DNA from: Monomorium pharaonis
Lineage: Eukaryota > Arthropoda > Insecta > Hymenoptera > Formicidae
Direction of reading: 5' to 3'
Length of the DNA stretch: 64,000 bases
NCBI RefSeq assembly: GCF_013373865.1
Contig: NC_050477.1
Coordinates: 4,982,869-5,046,868 of the forward strand
Shown: positions 25,451 to 37,736 of the stretch, piece by piece
Layout of the letters: every line of letters starts with the position of its first letter
How positions within the stretch are numbered: the stretch's first letter is position 1
Made by a program: the position numbers and the translations under genes
The notes under the pieces: model-generated
Databases searched by the model: none
What the model was told of the DNA's origin: nothing
The model's input: the letters and a program-made list of their open reading frames with translations, nothing else

Positions 25451-27347
25451 AATATGGCCATTCAATTTCAAGGGATTTTCTCATACGACGATGAAAATCG
25501 CGCGTGCACTATTCTGGACACGACACATAGAATATTTATATACACATATAGAATTTTCGGTTTAATTTTTTTAAAATTATGCTTCCTTTGATTATCTATA
25601 ATTAATCTAATTTATCTATAAGACAGACAATTAAATGACACGTGAACGTGATTTCGTACAATTAGTGCATGTTGTAAAATATAAATGTCAATGTAATCTC
25701 AATTTATAACGTTAATTTCAATTTACCTCTCAATTCAACTTATACTCCTTTTTTTAGTTCTAAGCATTAATTTAAAAAAGATAAAGAGTAAGTAAAATAG
25801 AAATTAAAATTAATCTGCATTGATAAAGGTGAACCACGCATAAGAGATTCAATGCTAAAATTTTGTTCTAAACCTAAAAAAATTGTTCGAGAATTCGTTC
25901 GCACATCTCGACTGATTTCACAGCATTAATTTTTTGATTTCTTTATCTTAAAGCAATAATCTAAAAACATGAGAAATTCAATTTTTATTACTATCGCACT
26001 CTTTATACTTCGTTCTCTTTTTCCAAATCCAAATTCGAATTTATCTCATTTAAAGAGAAAAAGTATGGAAGATGCAAAGAGAGCAACCTTTCAAACAAAG
26101 CGCATGCATTTAGGTATTGGGCAAAAAGAGGATAGGGCAATTTCTGACGAGGAGGGTGCCGAAAGTCAATCCCAAGAGAACGAAATTTCGGAGGACGAGG
26201 GGAGAACGAAGGGAGAGGAGACGCCGACCGATCTGAAGTACACGCCACGTGGCGCACGGCGTTGCCGTCTTGCCGTTCCCCGTCTCGTTGCGAACAATTC
26301 GATCGGTGTGTATCACATACGTACCCGTGCATCGAGCCTTTCCTTATTCACTCCATCCTCGTAGGCGCCACGTGCTGCCGTGTCGTCGCGATCTTGCGTT
26401 GCCGGTGCCGACGAGTGCGGGCGACGTTGCGCCGTTCGTACGTCGATTCACGTAGCGCGCACGTGTGTTGTCCTTCGCGAACGGCGAACGCGGAGGCGGG
26501 CGCGAGCCGCTGCCGGCGGCGGGCGGCATTTTCGCGCGCGGGAACCTCGATCGCCATCTCGTCGTTCGCGCGACGGTGGAACTCCGGATTACGGATTCCC
26601 CGTTCGTCGTCGTCGACACGATCAAGGAATGCGAAACCGTCCGTCGAAGTAGGAGAGACGATCGACACCACACTGGACCACACTGGACTGGAGTAGATGA
26701 GCTGCAGCCTGCGCTGGCGCGCCTCGTCTCGATTGGCGGCAATTGGCGGTGCGGGTCGCTCGATATCGCCGAGGAGCGCTCGAGACGTATCGCGTGAGCG
26801 TGCGCGTCAGAAATAATGCTTTTTAAAATATGTGACGAAAATTCGATTTAACTTCGACCGAATTCGACGTACATTTTCGCGCGCGGAACGCATATATTTT
26901 TCTGATAAGCGCCTAACTTCATTAAGATATTAATAATTGATACTCCAAAAACCTTTTCAGCGTTTTGAAGTTAGTTGCTATCGGCCGCATCGCATGTAAT
27001 AACACTACGCGCTCGGTTATAAAACGATATTATCTTTATCGAGAATGAATTTTTAATATTAATATTTTTATATTAATAATTTTAAATATTTCATGTAATT
27101 CTTGTAATTATCTTTTATTTTGTGTTTAATCTTTCGTTTAAATTCCTAACATTTAGAAATTACATAATCTGAAATATATTATTTTTGTGAAAATATTTAT
27201 ATATTTTTTCTTCTTGCGCAGTAGAAAGTTGCAAAATTAAAGTTAGAATACAAGATGTTTACATTTATTTATTGCGACATTTTTCCTAAGCTTTGAAGGG
27301 AAGACTCCTAAATTTAATTTTCTGATTTTACAGGTACCCGATAAAGG
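25451..27347. other. Divergent domino/RAD51D intergenic region
   Basis: AT-rich to about 26140, then a CpG-rich block at 26150-26800 that is probably the RAD51D promoter or 5' UTR, then AT-rich again. An acceptor tgattttacag at 27333 suggests a spliced RAD51D leader whose last part is 27334-27347. Long open frames in the CpG block occur on both strands and resemble no family I know. Confidence 0.45.
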
Positions 27348-29280
27348 ATGGTTAAATTGAACGCAAGTGTTCATCCGAGTTTGTCAGAGATAGTGACTGA
27401 GAATTTACGGCGAAGAAATGTAGTCACGGTCGTGGATTTCGTCTCGACGGATCCGATTAAATTGGCAAACTTCACCGGTCTTTCGCACATGGTGGGTGTT
27501 GTACTTGACTTTTCTTTAAAAAGTACAAATAAAATATATATAACTAAAGAAAATTAGAGATGGTTAGAAGATAGTTACTTGACTTGTCCAATATTCGCAA
27601 ATTCATTACCTTATTACTATTTGTAGGATATATTACAAGTGAAGCAGCACATGTTGAAAAAATTCGGCGGCGTGAAGAAAAATGCAACGCAATGCCTTGC
27701 GATAGAACGTAATCATATAATTCCGACTGGCGTGGTACGTTTTTTTGTCGTAAATTATCTCTTATTATTAGAATTGGAGACTTTTTTTATTCATTCAAAA
27801 AAGCAAGCAAATAAATTGTTATGAAAGTTAAGTATATACGATTGAAAACCAAAATATTTCATCAGTATAAAAGGATATAATTATTATAAAGTCAAAGAAT
27901 TTCAGAATCCTGTTATTTACATGTGAAATATAATATTAATCAGAAGATAGAAATTGTCAATGATACAGTAATGATCGATACTTTTAATATTTATCGAATT
28001 AATTAAAAGATTATGATTAACAAAAATATCCCAGAAACTTGAAATATTACACTGCTTTTGCAGAAAAAGAGAAACAAAAAATTATCTCGTCTCATTTTTG
28101 ATAGGATAGTTTAGATGAATTGCTGAAAGGTGGTCTGTATTCTGAACAGTTATGTGAATTATGCGGGCCCTCATCTTCTGGAAAGACTCAATTATGTTTC
28201 ACGATAGCAATTAACGTTGTCAGGTCGGATGGCGTTGTATGGTATTTTGACACAAAGAGAGATTTCTCCAGGTTGCGATATGAAGAGATTATGAAGGCAA
28301 GGAATTTCAATAAAAAGGTGATAATATTATCTATAAATAAAACTGAATATTAAAACTAAATATAAAACTAATAAAAATATTAGCATTAGCATAATTAATA
28401 TAATAAAAAAATAATTTTTTTTTAATAACTGAATAAAATCCAAATTTGAAAAATAAACTTTTTATATACGATTATTTATTGTCTTCAAAAAGGCTGCTAA
28501 GTTCTGAGAGAGCGGGTTTTCTTTCTCATAGGTCATAGAAGATGCATTGCGTATCACAAAGATTTGTCGTGTCAATTCCTCTTGCGAATTGATACGAGCC
28601 CTGCGACAATTGGTAACTCTTTGCAAACAGGAGCAGAATGGTACGTCTTCCGAGAGAAGAAAGGTCCTTGTAATCATCGACTGTTTACCAGCAGTTATTT
28701 TTAAGGTATCTTTATAGAAAAATCTGTTTTGGCGGTTTATATAACTTTACAAAAATATTGTCTATTATATTTTATATTTTATCAATGTCACAGTAAAAAA
28801 TTTAAAAATATGATTGTTTCAACTTATTAAAATTAAATCATGAATTTATGACATTAATATTCATGATATATGGTATTTGTAACATTAAACTTAATGTTCA
28901 GAGATGCTTCATTTTCTTTCTTTTTTAAATAACCAATTAATGTTTTCTTTGAGGTAACGCGAAACACGCAACAAACTGATTTCGAGACAACTTACGAGCT
29001 CGATGATCTGGCCGAAGTATGTCGATTCCTCATGAAAGAATGCCAAGCAATTGTAATTACTGTAAATTCAGTCACCCGATGGACGTCTCCAGGGCAAACA
29101 GAATTCGCCGATATAACACCAGCATTGGGAAAATATTGGTCAAAAATACCAACTACAAGATTGCTGATAACGAGGCAATATGATGAAATTCGAAAGATTA
29201 TCGTTTGGAAGGATCTAAGATTAAAGGAATACTCATTCTGTATTGTAAGTGTAAATAATAGTGGAATCACATCACAGTAA
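27348..29280 (+). CDS. RAD51D: RAD51D (RAD51 paralogue)
   Basis: RecA-fold ATPase of the RAD51 paralogue (BCDX2) complex, which helps load RAD51 on single-stranded DNA in homologous recombination. Five exons (27348-27491, 27627-27734, 28105-28317, 28532-28705, 28954-29280) join in frame to 321 residues, close to the human 328. The N-terminal helical domain (HPSLSEIVTENLRRRNVVTV) matches the human start. Walker A is GPSSSGKT at 105-112. Walker B is KVLVIID at 199-205. The C-terminal segment ITPALGKYWSKIPTTRLLI corresponds to the human PALGR-W-S-VPSTRILL motif. The C-terminus is short. The gene is head-to-head with domino and converges on the vitellogenin-like gene. Other RAD51 paralogues fit less well because of the N-terminus and the PALG motif. 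Confidence 0.88.
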
Positions 29281-29387
29281 GTCGTGGTCAAATCAGTATT
29301 TATATTAACTAATTGTTACGTTATAAAATATTTGTTAAATTATTATAATAATTGTTATAATCGATGTTTTTATCAATTATTTTCTAT

Positions 29388-29393
29388 AATAAA
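29388..29393 (+). terminator. Poly(A) signal of RAD51D
   Basis: AATAAA 108 nt after the RAD51D stop. The remaining spacer to 29993 is AT-rich and holds nothing else I can support. Confidence 0.5.
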
Positions 29394-29993
29394 TATTTTT
29401 TATATATTTTATTGTATATCTTATATGTTTCCCATATACAGTGATTATATTCAATTGATGATCGGTTTTACATCTCAACAAAATTCTCGCAATTCAACAT
29501 TTTAACTATATATAATGTATATATTCTATATACTTTATTTTCTGAGATAATAGATGTCAATAATTTGCTCCCATAATCAACTTTTTTATTATTATATAAC
29601 AAATTGTTTGGTAGAATTACTTTAATTCTAAATATGAAAATCCGAACAAGTTACTTTATCTTCAATGCATAAATGTGCATCTTTCAATATACTATATAAT
29701 GCAAGTTTAAGAGCAGTCAGCGTTTACTTATCTGAGATATGACAAATATTACAAATCTTGCCAAGGAAAAAGAACAAGAAAAAAATCTTGATTTTATTAA
29801 ATGCTATTTAATTATAATTTTATGCAATTATCAAGTATCTAATTTAAATAATTATATTATTATAAATAATTATAAATAATTTCAATAAATTCAGCAAACA
29901 CAAAGAAATTAAAATAAATAGTTGAATAATTTATACATGAATATCAAATAAAATGTGTTTATTTATCTTTATAAAATTTGATATATTTAATTA

Positions 29994-31855
29994 TTATAAG
30001 ATGGTCCATACACACCCAATAGAAGAAAGTGGAATAGCAGATGAAACGCTGATGCTATTTAGATTAAGCAGCGTTGTTTCCCTAAACACACGTTTATATT
30101 CAGAATTATATATATCAAATGGTAGCTGCACATCTCTTATGGTGGTAATTTCAAATTTATTATCGAACACTTTCATTAAATGGGTATGTTCCGTCTGCAA
30201 AAGAAATTGTCATAAAAAAAGTTAATCTAACTGAGGTATTCTTCATGATAAATTATTTAGTTTTTTTTTTTTCAGATAAGGAGGGATTTTAAAGATGCTT
30301 CTTGAGCATCAATTTTAGCTTAGTAATTCTGTTTCAAGATTGACGAAATTGTCAGCCCACAGTTTATATAAATTAAGAATTTTAAATTAATAGAAAAATT
30401 ATATTGAGCATCAAGATTCGCTGTAGAACGAATAGGCGATCTTAACTTTATCTATATGTTTAAAAAAAGTTAAGTTTGAATAGAGAAGTCTAAATCGATA
30501 AATGAATGTACATATATAAGTTTTCCAGTAAAAAATTATTAAATTATTGAGACATGGTTAACATAATGAATGTTATTAATCATTAAAAAATTAATGATAG
30601 CAATGGAAAATCAGTTGAAGTATTAAATTAAGGAATTAATCAACAGAAGATCTAAAACAGATGTGTAACAATTGATTCCTTTGTTTCTATCAAGAACAAA
30701 AAAGATATGATAATAATATAAAGCATGTACGAAAAAGCATACGTACCATTTCCATCCCTATCATGAAATCGGTAAATTCTCTTGAATAATTACATTTCAG
30801 TCTGTTCTTCTCAAGATGTACATTTATGTTGCCTTTATTTTTGAACTCTAAAAATATAACTTGGAAATGAGGAAGTTTTTTTATTTTCTCATTCTTCTCT
30901 TTTTCTATCTTTATATTATAACAGGTATCGCAACGACCTAGTGATATCGTTTCTTGTACATCGAATGTAATATATTCTTGTTGGCCATCGACGCGAGGAT
31001 GTGTTTCTTTTATATGTACCTTTAACTCATTACCTATGTTAAATAAATTACCAATTTCTTTCATAATATCTTCGTTTGGACTTCTTCCACATGTGAAAAT
31101 TTTATCTACACCAGTCGCATTAAACTTAATTCGAAACGACGAATTGAATTTGATATTCTCTTGTATAATATTAGTTGGCTCAGTGAGAGTTTTGTATCTC
31201 AAGGATGACTCATATTTGATATTGTACAAAAAACAAAAGAGGGAATCAAAGTCATCATCGTTACGACATAATAATGAGGCAATAAGTTGTATAGTTTGGA
31301 GGGGTTCTCTAAATACTACAGTGGTTTTGTTCAGACTATAGGTATATTGTAACCCAAAACTCTCATGATAGAACATTCCTTGTGGAAAAATTGCGTTGAT
31401 ACCTAAAAAAATAAATAAAACGTTTAGTCAAATACAATATTGGAATCTCGTCTCACATATTGTTTAAAAAATTATTCTTTGTAACCGATATTTCAAAGTG
31501 TGATGTATTTAATTTTAAATTAGCTACAAGATTGTAACTTCTACAAAAATATATAAAACATTGTACGTAGACGTTGTCTTATTCAAATATCCATGGTTCA
31601 AAAGAAAATATTTACGACACAAAGATAAAATCTTCGAGAAAAGTCATGAACGAGCACAATACTTGAACTTGATAACTCTCTTCATTTGAGATTCTTCATT
31701 ATAGTATATCTCTAATTAATTTTTTAAATAATACTGTTATAAAATTGAGAAAATGTAATAACTTGTTAGCAGATTTTACCAAAACTGATGCAAACAGTGA
31801 TTCAAACAGTTGTTAACTTACCCAATAAAAATGGAACAAGAGTAAAGCTCATCAT
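29994..31855 (-). CDS. Short secreted vitellogenin-like protein (Vg-like-C type)
   Basis: Three exons (31855-31822, 31402-30747, 30194-29994) join in frame to 296 residues. The protein starts with a signal peptide (MMSFTLVPFLLGINAIFP). The body looks like the N-terminal beta-barrel of large lipid transfer proteins: ETISLGRCDTCYNI resembles the conserved G-x-C-x-T-x-Y strand, and TTIRDVQLPFDIYNSEYKRV, followed by FRETTLLNL, resembles the V-x-x-x-x-x-PF...TL-x-L strands that close the barrel. Full vitellogenins exceed 1500 residues, whereas this gene stops after the barrel, with no helical, DUF1943 or vWD part. Hymenopteran Vg-like-C genes are described as strongly shortened. Function is unknown; extracellular lipid or pathogen binding would be inference. 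Its start codon is 11 bp from an inverted-repeat element. Confidence 0.55.
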
Positions 31856-31866
31856 TCTGAAACGTA

Positions 31867-32250
31867 CTTTATACTTTATATACATTAATAACGCATACAA
31901 TTAATTTTTTATCGTTGAAAAAAATTTTTTTTTACATAAATTAACGTCCGTTAATATATTAGTTTCTTCGTTTGCAAGCTGCTTTATATGAGAATGTGCT
32001 CCCCTTTAATATTGTTTCGATTTGTTTACCGTTACGGATATGTAATTCGATCTTAGTGCTCTCTATGTAAACAAATTTGGCGATGATGTTTATATCTTGC
32101 TACAAGACCTTGTATAAGAGCATTATACTTTTCCCAACACAAGACACATCTGAAATCTTGCGCAACACTATTAGATTTTAATTTACGTAAAAAAAATATT
32201 TTTTAACGATAAAAATTAATTTTATGCGTTATCAATACATATGTATAAAG
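31867..32250. mobile_element. 384-bp inverted-repeat element in divergent promoter
   Basis: The left arm (31867-~31944) and right arm (~32177-32250) are inverted copies of about 75 bp with roughly 85% identity by eye. Shared blocks include ATCGTT followed by A/T tracts, and ACGCATA/TATGCGT. The interior is about 230 bp with no open frame. The element fills the space between the vitellogenin-like start codon and the METTL16 upstream region, so it probably contains promoter sequence of the former. Confidence 0.55.
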
Positions 32251-32880
32251 AAACATTTGTCGAAGATTCAAATTTATTTTATATGATCATAGAAACATAT
32301 ATTTTTAAATAATTATTAATTATAATAATATCAATAATTATTAATAATAATATTTTATTATATAATTTTTATATTTATATGATAACAGTAATGATCATCG
32401 AACTCTTTCAATTATTCTTCAAACTTTATTATTATTATAACAATTAATATAAATCTTTCAACGTTTATAATAAAGCTTTTTAATAAAGCGTTTTCGAAAT
32501 GTACGAATTTTTTCATATATTTCAAAAATACTTAATCTTATTAATTGTTTTATAAATTGAGCCCTTTCCAGACATTCTATACATAATTTATAATATGCCA
32601 CCATAAGAGACGTTAACTGTCATTGGCTATCATGTTGCGCGGGAATTGATTTACAGTATGGCTGACGACGGCAAAAGATACAAATGAAATCCACGTTCTT
32701 GATATTTATCTTTTCAATGACGGCAACACGATTGAATCTGATCAATCTCAATCAATCTGATGACGCGAGGTAAACAACCCTAGGTACTGCGTTTTACGAA
32801 AAACGCCTAAACTTATCGTGAATAATTTATGTTATCTAGTGTTTCGAACAAACGAACAGTTTCTTTCAATTAGAATTAGG
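32251..32880 (+). promoter_or_regulatory. METTL16 upstream region
   Basis: AT-rich to about 32590, then a more balanced block with ATTGG (inverted CCAAT) near 32623 and an E2F-like GCGCGGGAA near 32638. No coding exon is seen. A 10-codon frame from the ATG at 32659 ends at once, so the METTL16 start at 32881 stands. Confidence 0.35.
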
Positions 32881-35322
32881 ATGAGCGTAAAGCGGTACAT
32901 CCATCCAAGGAACAAATACAAACGACCACCAGATTATAAGCAACTTGCGATCATGTATCCGGAATTTCGCGAGATCGCGATGATGGTACTATATTCTCTG
33001 CAATTTATAAATTACATCTGTAATGTAAATAAAATTTAATATGTCATATTATAATCCAATATGTCATATTAAACTTTGTTATATTAATTTTCCGGCGCTG
33101 ACAATAGATCTTGTTGAGTCCATCGTCAATCATAATCTTAAATTATTGTTATTAAAGTAAACTTAGTATATTCATTCTTTTTTTTTTGCAAGTTTATATA
33201 TTTCTTTCTTTTTGATGTTAATTGAGATACCAAGTGATCAGAATACTTTCTATCAATGTTGATTCCATAGGATCTTACTGGAAAGATAAGAATCAATTTC
33301 AAAGAGAGGAAGAGCCTACAGGTACTTACGGAGACGCTTCTAAAACACGATTTCAATCTGCATATAACCATTCCAGCGGACAATCTGAGTCCTGCAATCC
33401 CACTGCGTTTAAATTATATTTTATGGATGGAAGACTTGATGACTCATTCCAAATTGAAGATGGACAAGATTACAGGCATTGACATCGGTGATTATAAAGT
33501 TCCTTTTGAAAATGTTTTCCTAAAAATCAAGCATCTAAATGTTGCACTCAGAAAATAGAACAAAGTTGAAATTATTATATCGTGATTATATTAACATAAA
33601 TATTGCAATGTTAATCTTAAGTGCAATGGTAAAGATAGTTTTATAATGAAATAATGCTTTTTAAAATGTAACAATATTATAAACAATATTACATGTACAT
33701 GTTTGTATGTGTAGTAATATTATATACCAGCTATCTTGCAATGTACTTGCATGTTTAATATATTTTAGATTGCTACATACAAAATTTGAACAATTTCGTT
33801 TCAAATAGGAACAGGAGCAATTTGTATATATGCTTTACTGTTGGCAAAACTATACAAATGTCAAATGATTGGCACAGAAGTGGACAAGGAAAGTGTGGAG
33901 TATGCCCAGGAATGCATAAAAAGAAATAAATTAGAAGATCTAATTGAAAGTAGGTTCCATTAAACATACTCATACTGAAGCAAAAGATAAGCTAGTGATA
34001 TTTTTAAAATTAAAACTTAATTCTATATAACGGGATTTTCTAACGTAGTAATTACAGTAAACTCCAAAAGAATTTTTAAGGATGTAGTGCGAGATGATAG
34101 AACTTACGATTTCTCGATGTGCAATCCGCCGTTTTTTGAAAGGGATGACGACTTCGAAAAAGTTGAGAAGGCTCTGCCACCAAGAAATGCGCCCACTGGA
34201 AGTACTGGCGAGCTGAAAATCGAGGGTGGCGAAATAGGTTTCGTGACGAGGATGATCGAAGAAAGCGTCGAAATGGGAAATAGAATAAAGATTTACAGCA
34301 CAATGATCGGCAAGAAAGCTGATTTGATCAGTTTGAAACGATTGCTAGCATCGAAAAATATAAAAAATATGACATGGACAGAATTTTGCCAGGGTCATAC
34401 AACACGGTAAAGGATATTAAAATAATTATTACACATCAAAATTTTTTAATACAAAATATGTTCATACAGAGTTAATTGAATTATTAATTTATTAGCTAAT
34501 TATATCATTATTATTTTAGAGCTTATTAAAACTATGTTTGTTAATAGATGGGGTTTGGCTTGGAGCTTCTTATCGCAAAACATTATAAACCTAACTACAG
34601 CACCTGTCATCAGAAAACGCGGAAAATCCATAGTGCGATCGTTGAAGAATTATAAAACTTCAATAACATTTCCTATGGATGACAAATTTTCCTGTTTAGA
34701 CGATGTAATTAGTTTTTTGAAAGCAACTGCAGAAGAATTAAACGTAACGTATTATCTTTCTCTTTGTATGTTACATTTATGAATAATCTGAAATTAATTA
34801 AAAAACTTGTTAGCTTTAATTTTTTTACTGCAACAGATAAAACTGCAAGATGTACCTATTCCTGAGGATAGTTTCGATTGTTGGGTCTGTCAAATAACTA
34901 CTGGAGAAAGATCATGGGAACATATGCGTAGAAAGCGGCGTTTAGCGCAACAAGCCGCATTAAAAAGAGCGAAAGGTGACGACAGCGAATACATTGAGAA
35001 TGTGCATACTGAAGAAACTTCGATTATTGAAAATGACACAAAAAGTTCGCATGGAGAAAATTCTAATAAACAATTACCTGACAAACACAGTCCCTTGCTT
35101 GTCTGTACGTTGTGGATAGAGACTGAAAGTCTTGACGATTCTCAAAATGTAATTACTCAACCTAACGAGGTATTCAGAATATGGATGGTGTTTGACAACG
35201 GGTCTGGTGGTTTGGACGCGTTACATTCGCTGCGACAATACTTGATAAATAAAATGGAAATAAGGGAAAAGATTTTAGACAAACCATTAAAGAGAAAGAA
35301 AAAAAAATTAAAAAAAGAATGA
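32881..35322 (+). CDS. METTL16: METTL16, U6 snRNA/MAT2A m6A methyltransferase
   Basis: RNA N6-adenosine methyltransferase; the family modifies U6 snRNA and, in animals, hairpins in SAM-synthetase mRNA. Six exons (32881-32985, 33271-33487, 33809-33949, 34058-34406, 34548-34743, 34837-35322) join in frame to 497 residues (human 562). The N-terminus MSVKRYIHPRNKYKRPPDYK matches the family start. SAM-binding motif I is GIDIGTGAICIY. The catalytic NPPF is at 177-180 (MCNPPFF). The substrate-side motif TEFCQGHTTRWGLAWSF is well conserved. Charged repeats and a lysine-rich tail (KRKKKKLKKE) form the C-terminus. The mouse and human VCR domains are only partly evident. The gene is head-to-head with the vitellogenin-like gene and converges on clu. 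Confidence 0.93.
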
Positions 35323-35369
35323 TGGAACAGACGCTATTCTAGTCAAAATCTGGTAGAAAGGATTAAGCA

Positions 35370-35375
35370 AATAAA
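35370..35375 (+). terminator. Possible METTL16 poly(A) signal
   Basis: AATAAA 48 nt after the stop. Further AATAAA copies occur near 35737, so the site actually used is uncertain. Confidence 0.35.
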
Positions 35376-36117
35376 CAATGCAGAAAATTTTCCACAAGGA
35401 TCTTAATTAGATCACTATGTTACATATAAAACAATTTATTCCATGCAACATGTTAAAGAAAATTTGTAACAGGATGATATATATGTAAACAAAGTTCGTA
35501 ACGTTTCTTTATTTCATGATATATGTAATTCGTGTAACTTTATTACTACTAGCTTTAAAAAGTTCCCGGAATTAATTTATCATACAGAAATAAGTAATTT
35601 TACATCTTTCACATTATTTCAATGTAAAGAGTAAGTATAGTAATATACTTTTCTCTGAGGAAATTACTTTAAAGGAAATATTGTATAGAGTATTCTCTTG
35701 TATAGAGTAATATAGAGATGTAAAGTATTTCTGTGTAATAAATCAATTTCGAAAACTTTTTGAAATTAGTATATAGGACTCCCTTTTCAATTATTATTAT
35801 TTCAATTACTTCTTTATAATTTGGCTAAGTGCAATGCGATAATTTATTACGATTATTATTGCAATGTGAAACTGAATCCTTCGAGAGAAACGAGGGCAGA
35901 GATTTGACTAATTTAATCGATCGCATTTTTACTATCGCTGTAAAAAGATTTCTGGTGCTCTCTTTAGATCCGATCTCGCATAAAATCTATGAGGGCTACA
36001 ACGAAATAATCAGCACTATTTTTATTCAATAATCAAAATCAAAAACCTATTATCGGACTACCGATATCGCGGTATCGTTCTTCGGTCAAACCGCGGTGAG
36101 AGATTCCAGATCTGGCC

Positions 36118-36345
36118 ATGGATAGATTCATAGATATAATATATATAGACCGAGCGTAAGGCGCATAAAGCAGGGATCAGATAGAGAGAGACAGGTAATA
36201 GAACACGAGCACTTCGCTCTTTCTAATGAGAGAGTGAGAGAGAACGCTTGCTTATTTTGCGCTTTTTGTCCTTAACTATCTGATCCTCATTCTCGTTTTC
36301 TGGATACGCTCGGTCTAGATATACTATGTCTATGGATAGATTCAT
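36118..36345. mobile_element. Foldback element with 14-bp direct flanks
   Basis: Arms are inverted. The left reads ATTCATAGATATAATATATA then TAGACCGAGCGTA; the right, in reverse complement, reads ATCCATAGACATAGTATATC then TAGACCGAGCGTA. Both arms later share GGATCAGATAG. The outermost 14 bp ATGGATAGATTCAT occur as a direct repeat at 36118-36131 and 36332-36345. There is no open frame. Whether the direct repeat is a target duplication or part of the element is unclear. Confidence 0.5.
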
Positions 36346-37540
36346 GAAGCGAGCGTGAAATGAACTATAATTTATATTAACAGTAGAATAACAACTGAGT
36401 CTTTTGCTTAAGGCCCTAAATTGCGAAATCGGCTACGATTTGCAATGACTCGGTCGATTAACAATTGGTTACTGCATATTTTAATTACATGATCAAATAA
36501 CGATACCATTCGCTACATTATACTCTTTTCTCGTCACCATTCTCTGTATTAAATTAGAGATGCATATAGTATATCTCTATGTCAAACAAACATATCAATT
36601 AGGTAAGAAAATCTGAATTTAAGAATAACTATAAAAATAAGAGGAAGCACTTCCTTGTGAACCACTGTAATAAAAGAAGATGAAAGAAGATGGATCATGC
36701 TCGTAAAGGATTAACTGTAAGTGATACCTTCTTTCTTCTCATCGGTAGCAATTTAGGTAGTATAATTCATACCTAACAAAAAATCGTTATCTTGTAAAAA
36801 GAAAGGAAAAAAATGAAACGTTACTGAAAACAAATACGTAATAATGATTGCATGCGCTAATGTATATTAATTCATTGAAGCCCATCTGTCCATATATCTA
36901 ACATAATTGATAAAATATGTATTTTATCAATATGCTAAATTATATTCAACCTTTTGTAAATTCATCATATTTATACATGCAAATAATTCGTGTACGATAG
37001 CTTTAATGAGTACTAATATATATATCCAAGAAAAAAGTATCTGAAAAGAATATGAATTTATCCAAAAGTAATAGGGAAAAAGAAGATAATTAATTTCAAG
37101 TCTAATACGCAAATATAATTAAGTCTGAACTTTGTAATATAGATGAACGTTACTTAATCTGACAAATTTAATGATCGATATAATTATTGTATCATCGGTA
37201 TTTTGCATGGATAAACAATTTGAGCCTTAGAAACGCATCGTTCGCACGCAAGAATAAAGAAATCGTATTGCTTTTTGATTTTATTCGCGATGAGAGAACA
37301 ACCTCTTTTATGTCTTAATCTTCTTGAAGATTATTCTCTTCAAGCGAGACATGGCACCCGTGTTCTTATATACATTCGATTTAACAGAAATGTGCGTCTT
37401 GCATGTAAATTCAATCACGGTGGATATCCTTTCTTCTTTATTTTCATAAACACACTATCAACGATAACAATCTTACGTCTCGTTTCTTTTTTTCTCGTAT
37501 CCTGATTGTGTTTAAACAATATAACAAAAAACATGCAAAT

Positions 37541-37556
37541 ATCATATATATGTATG

Positions 37557-37620
<64 letters not shown>

Positions 37621-37635
37621 TATACATATATATAT
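37541..37635. repeat. (TA)n-(CA)n microsatellite
   Basis: A compound run of TATG, TA and CACACA units in the clu 3' UTR region. The tyrosine/isoleucine frames it opens on both strands are not genes. Confidence 0.9.
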
Positions 37636-37736
37636 CGTATGCGATGATCCTCGCGCGAAATCGTCATTTTCCGGACTAGGGCTTAAAAAAAAAAAAAGGA
37701 AAGACTACTAATATTCGTCGTCGGCGGACGAAAGAC

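Larger units (their letters stand above)
35376..37736. other. METTL16/clu convergent spacer
   Basis: About 2.4 kb with no coding exon I can support. It holds a foldback at 36118-36345, a TA/CA microsatellite at 37541-37635, and the 3' UTRs of METTL16 (plus) and clu (minus). Confidence 0.6.

Noticed and set aside
25969..26364. Plus-strand open frame of 131 codons upstream of RAD51D
   Set aside because: Hydrophobic start and acidic middle, but no family resemblance and overlapping open frames on both strands in a CpG block. It is probably leader or promoter DNA.
26344..26797. Several overlapping 90-144-codon frames on both strands
   Set aside because: Arginine- and serine-rich translations in all frames are typical of CpG-rich DNA without stops, not of a gene.
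37415..37711. Tyr/Ile-rich frames on both strands
   Set aside because: They are translations of the (TA)n-(CA)n microsatellite.
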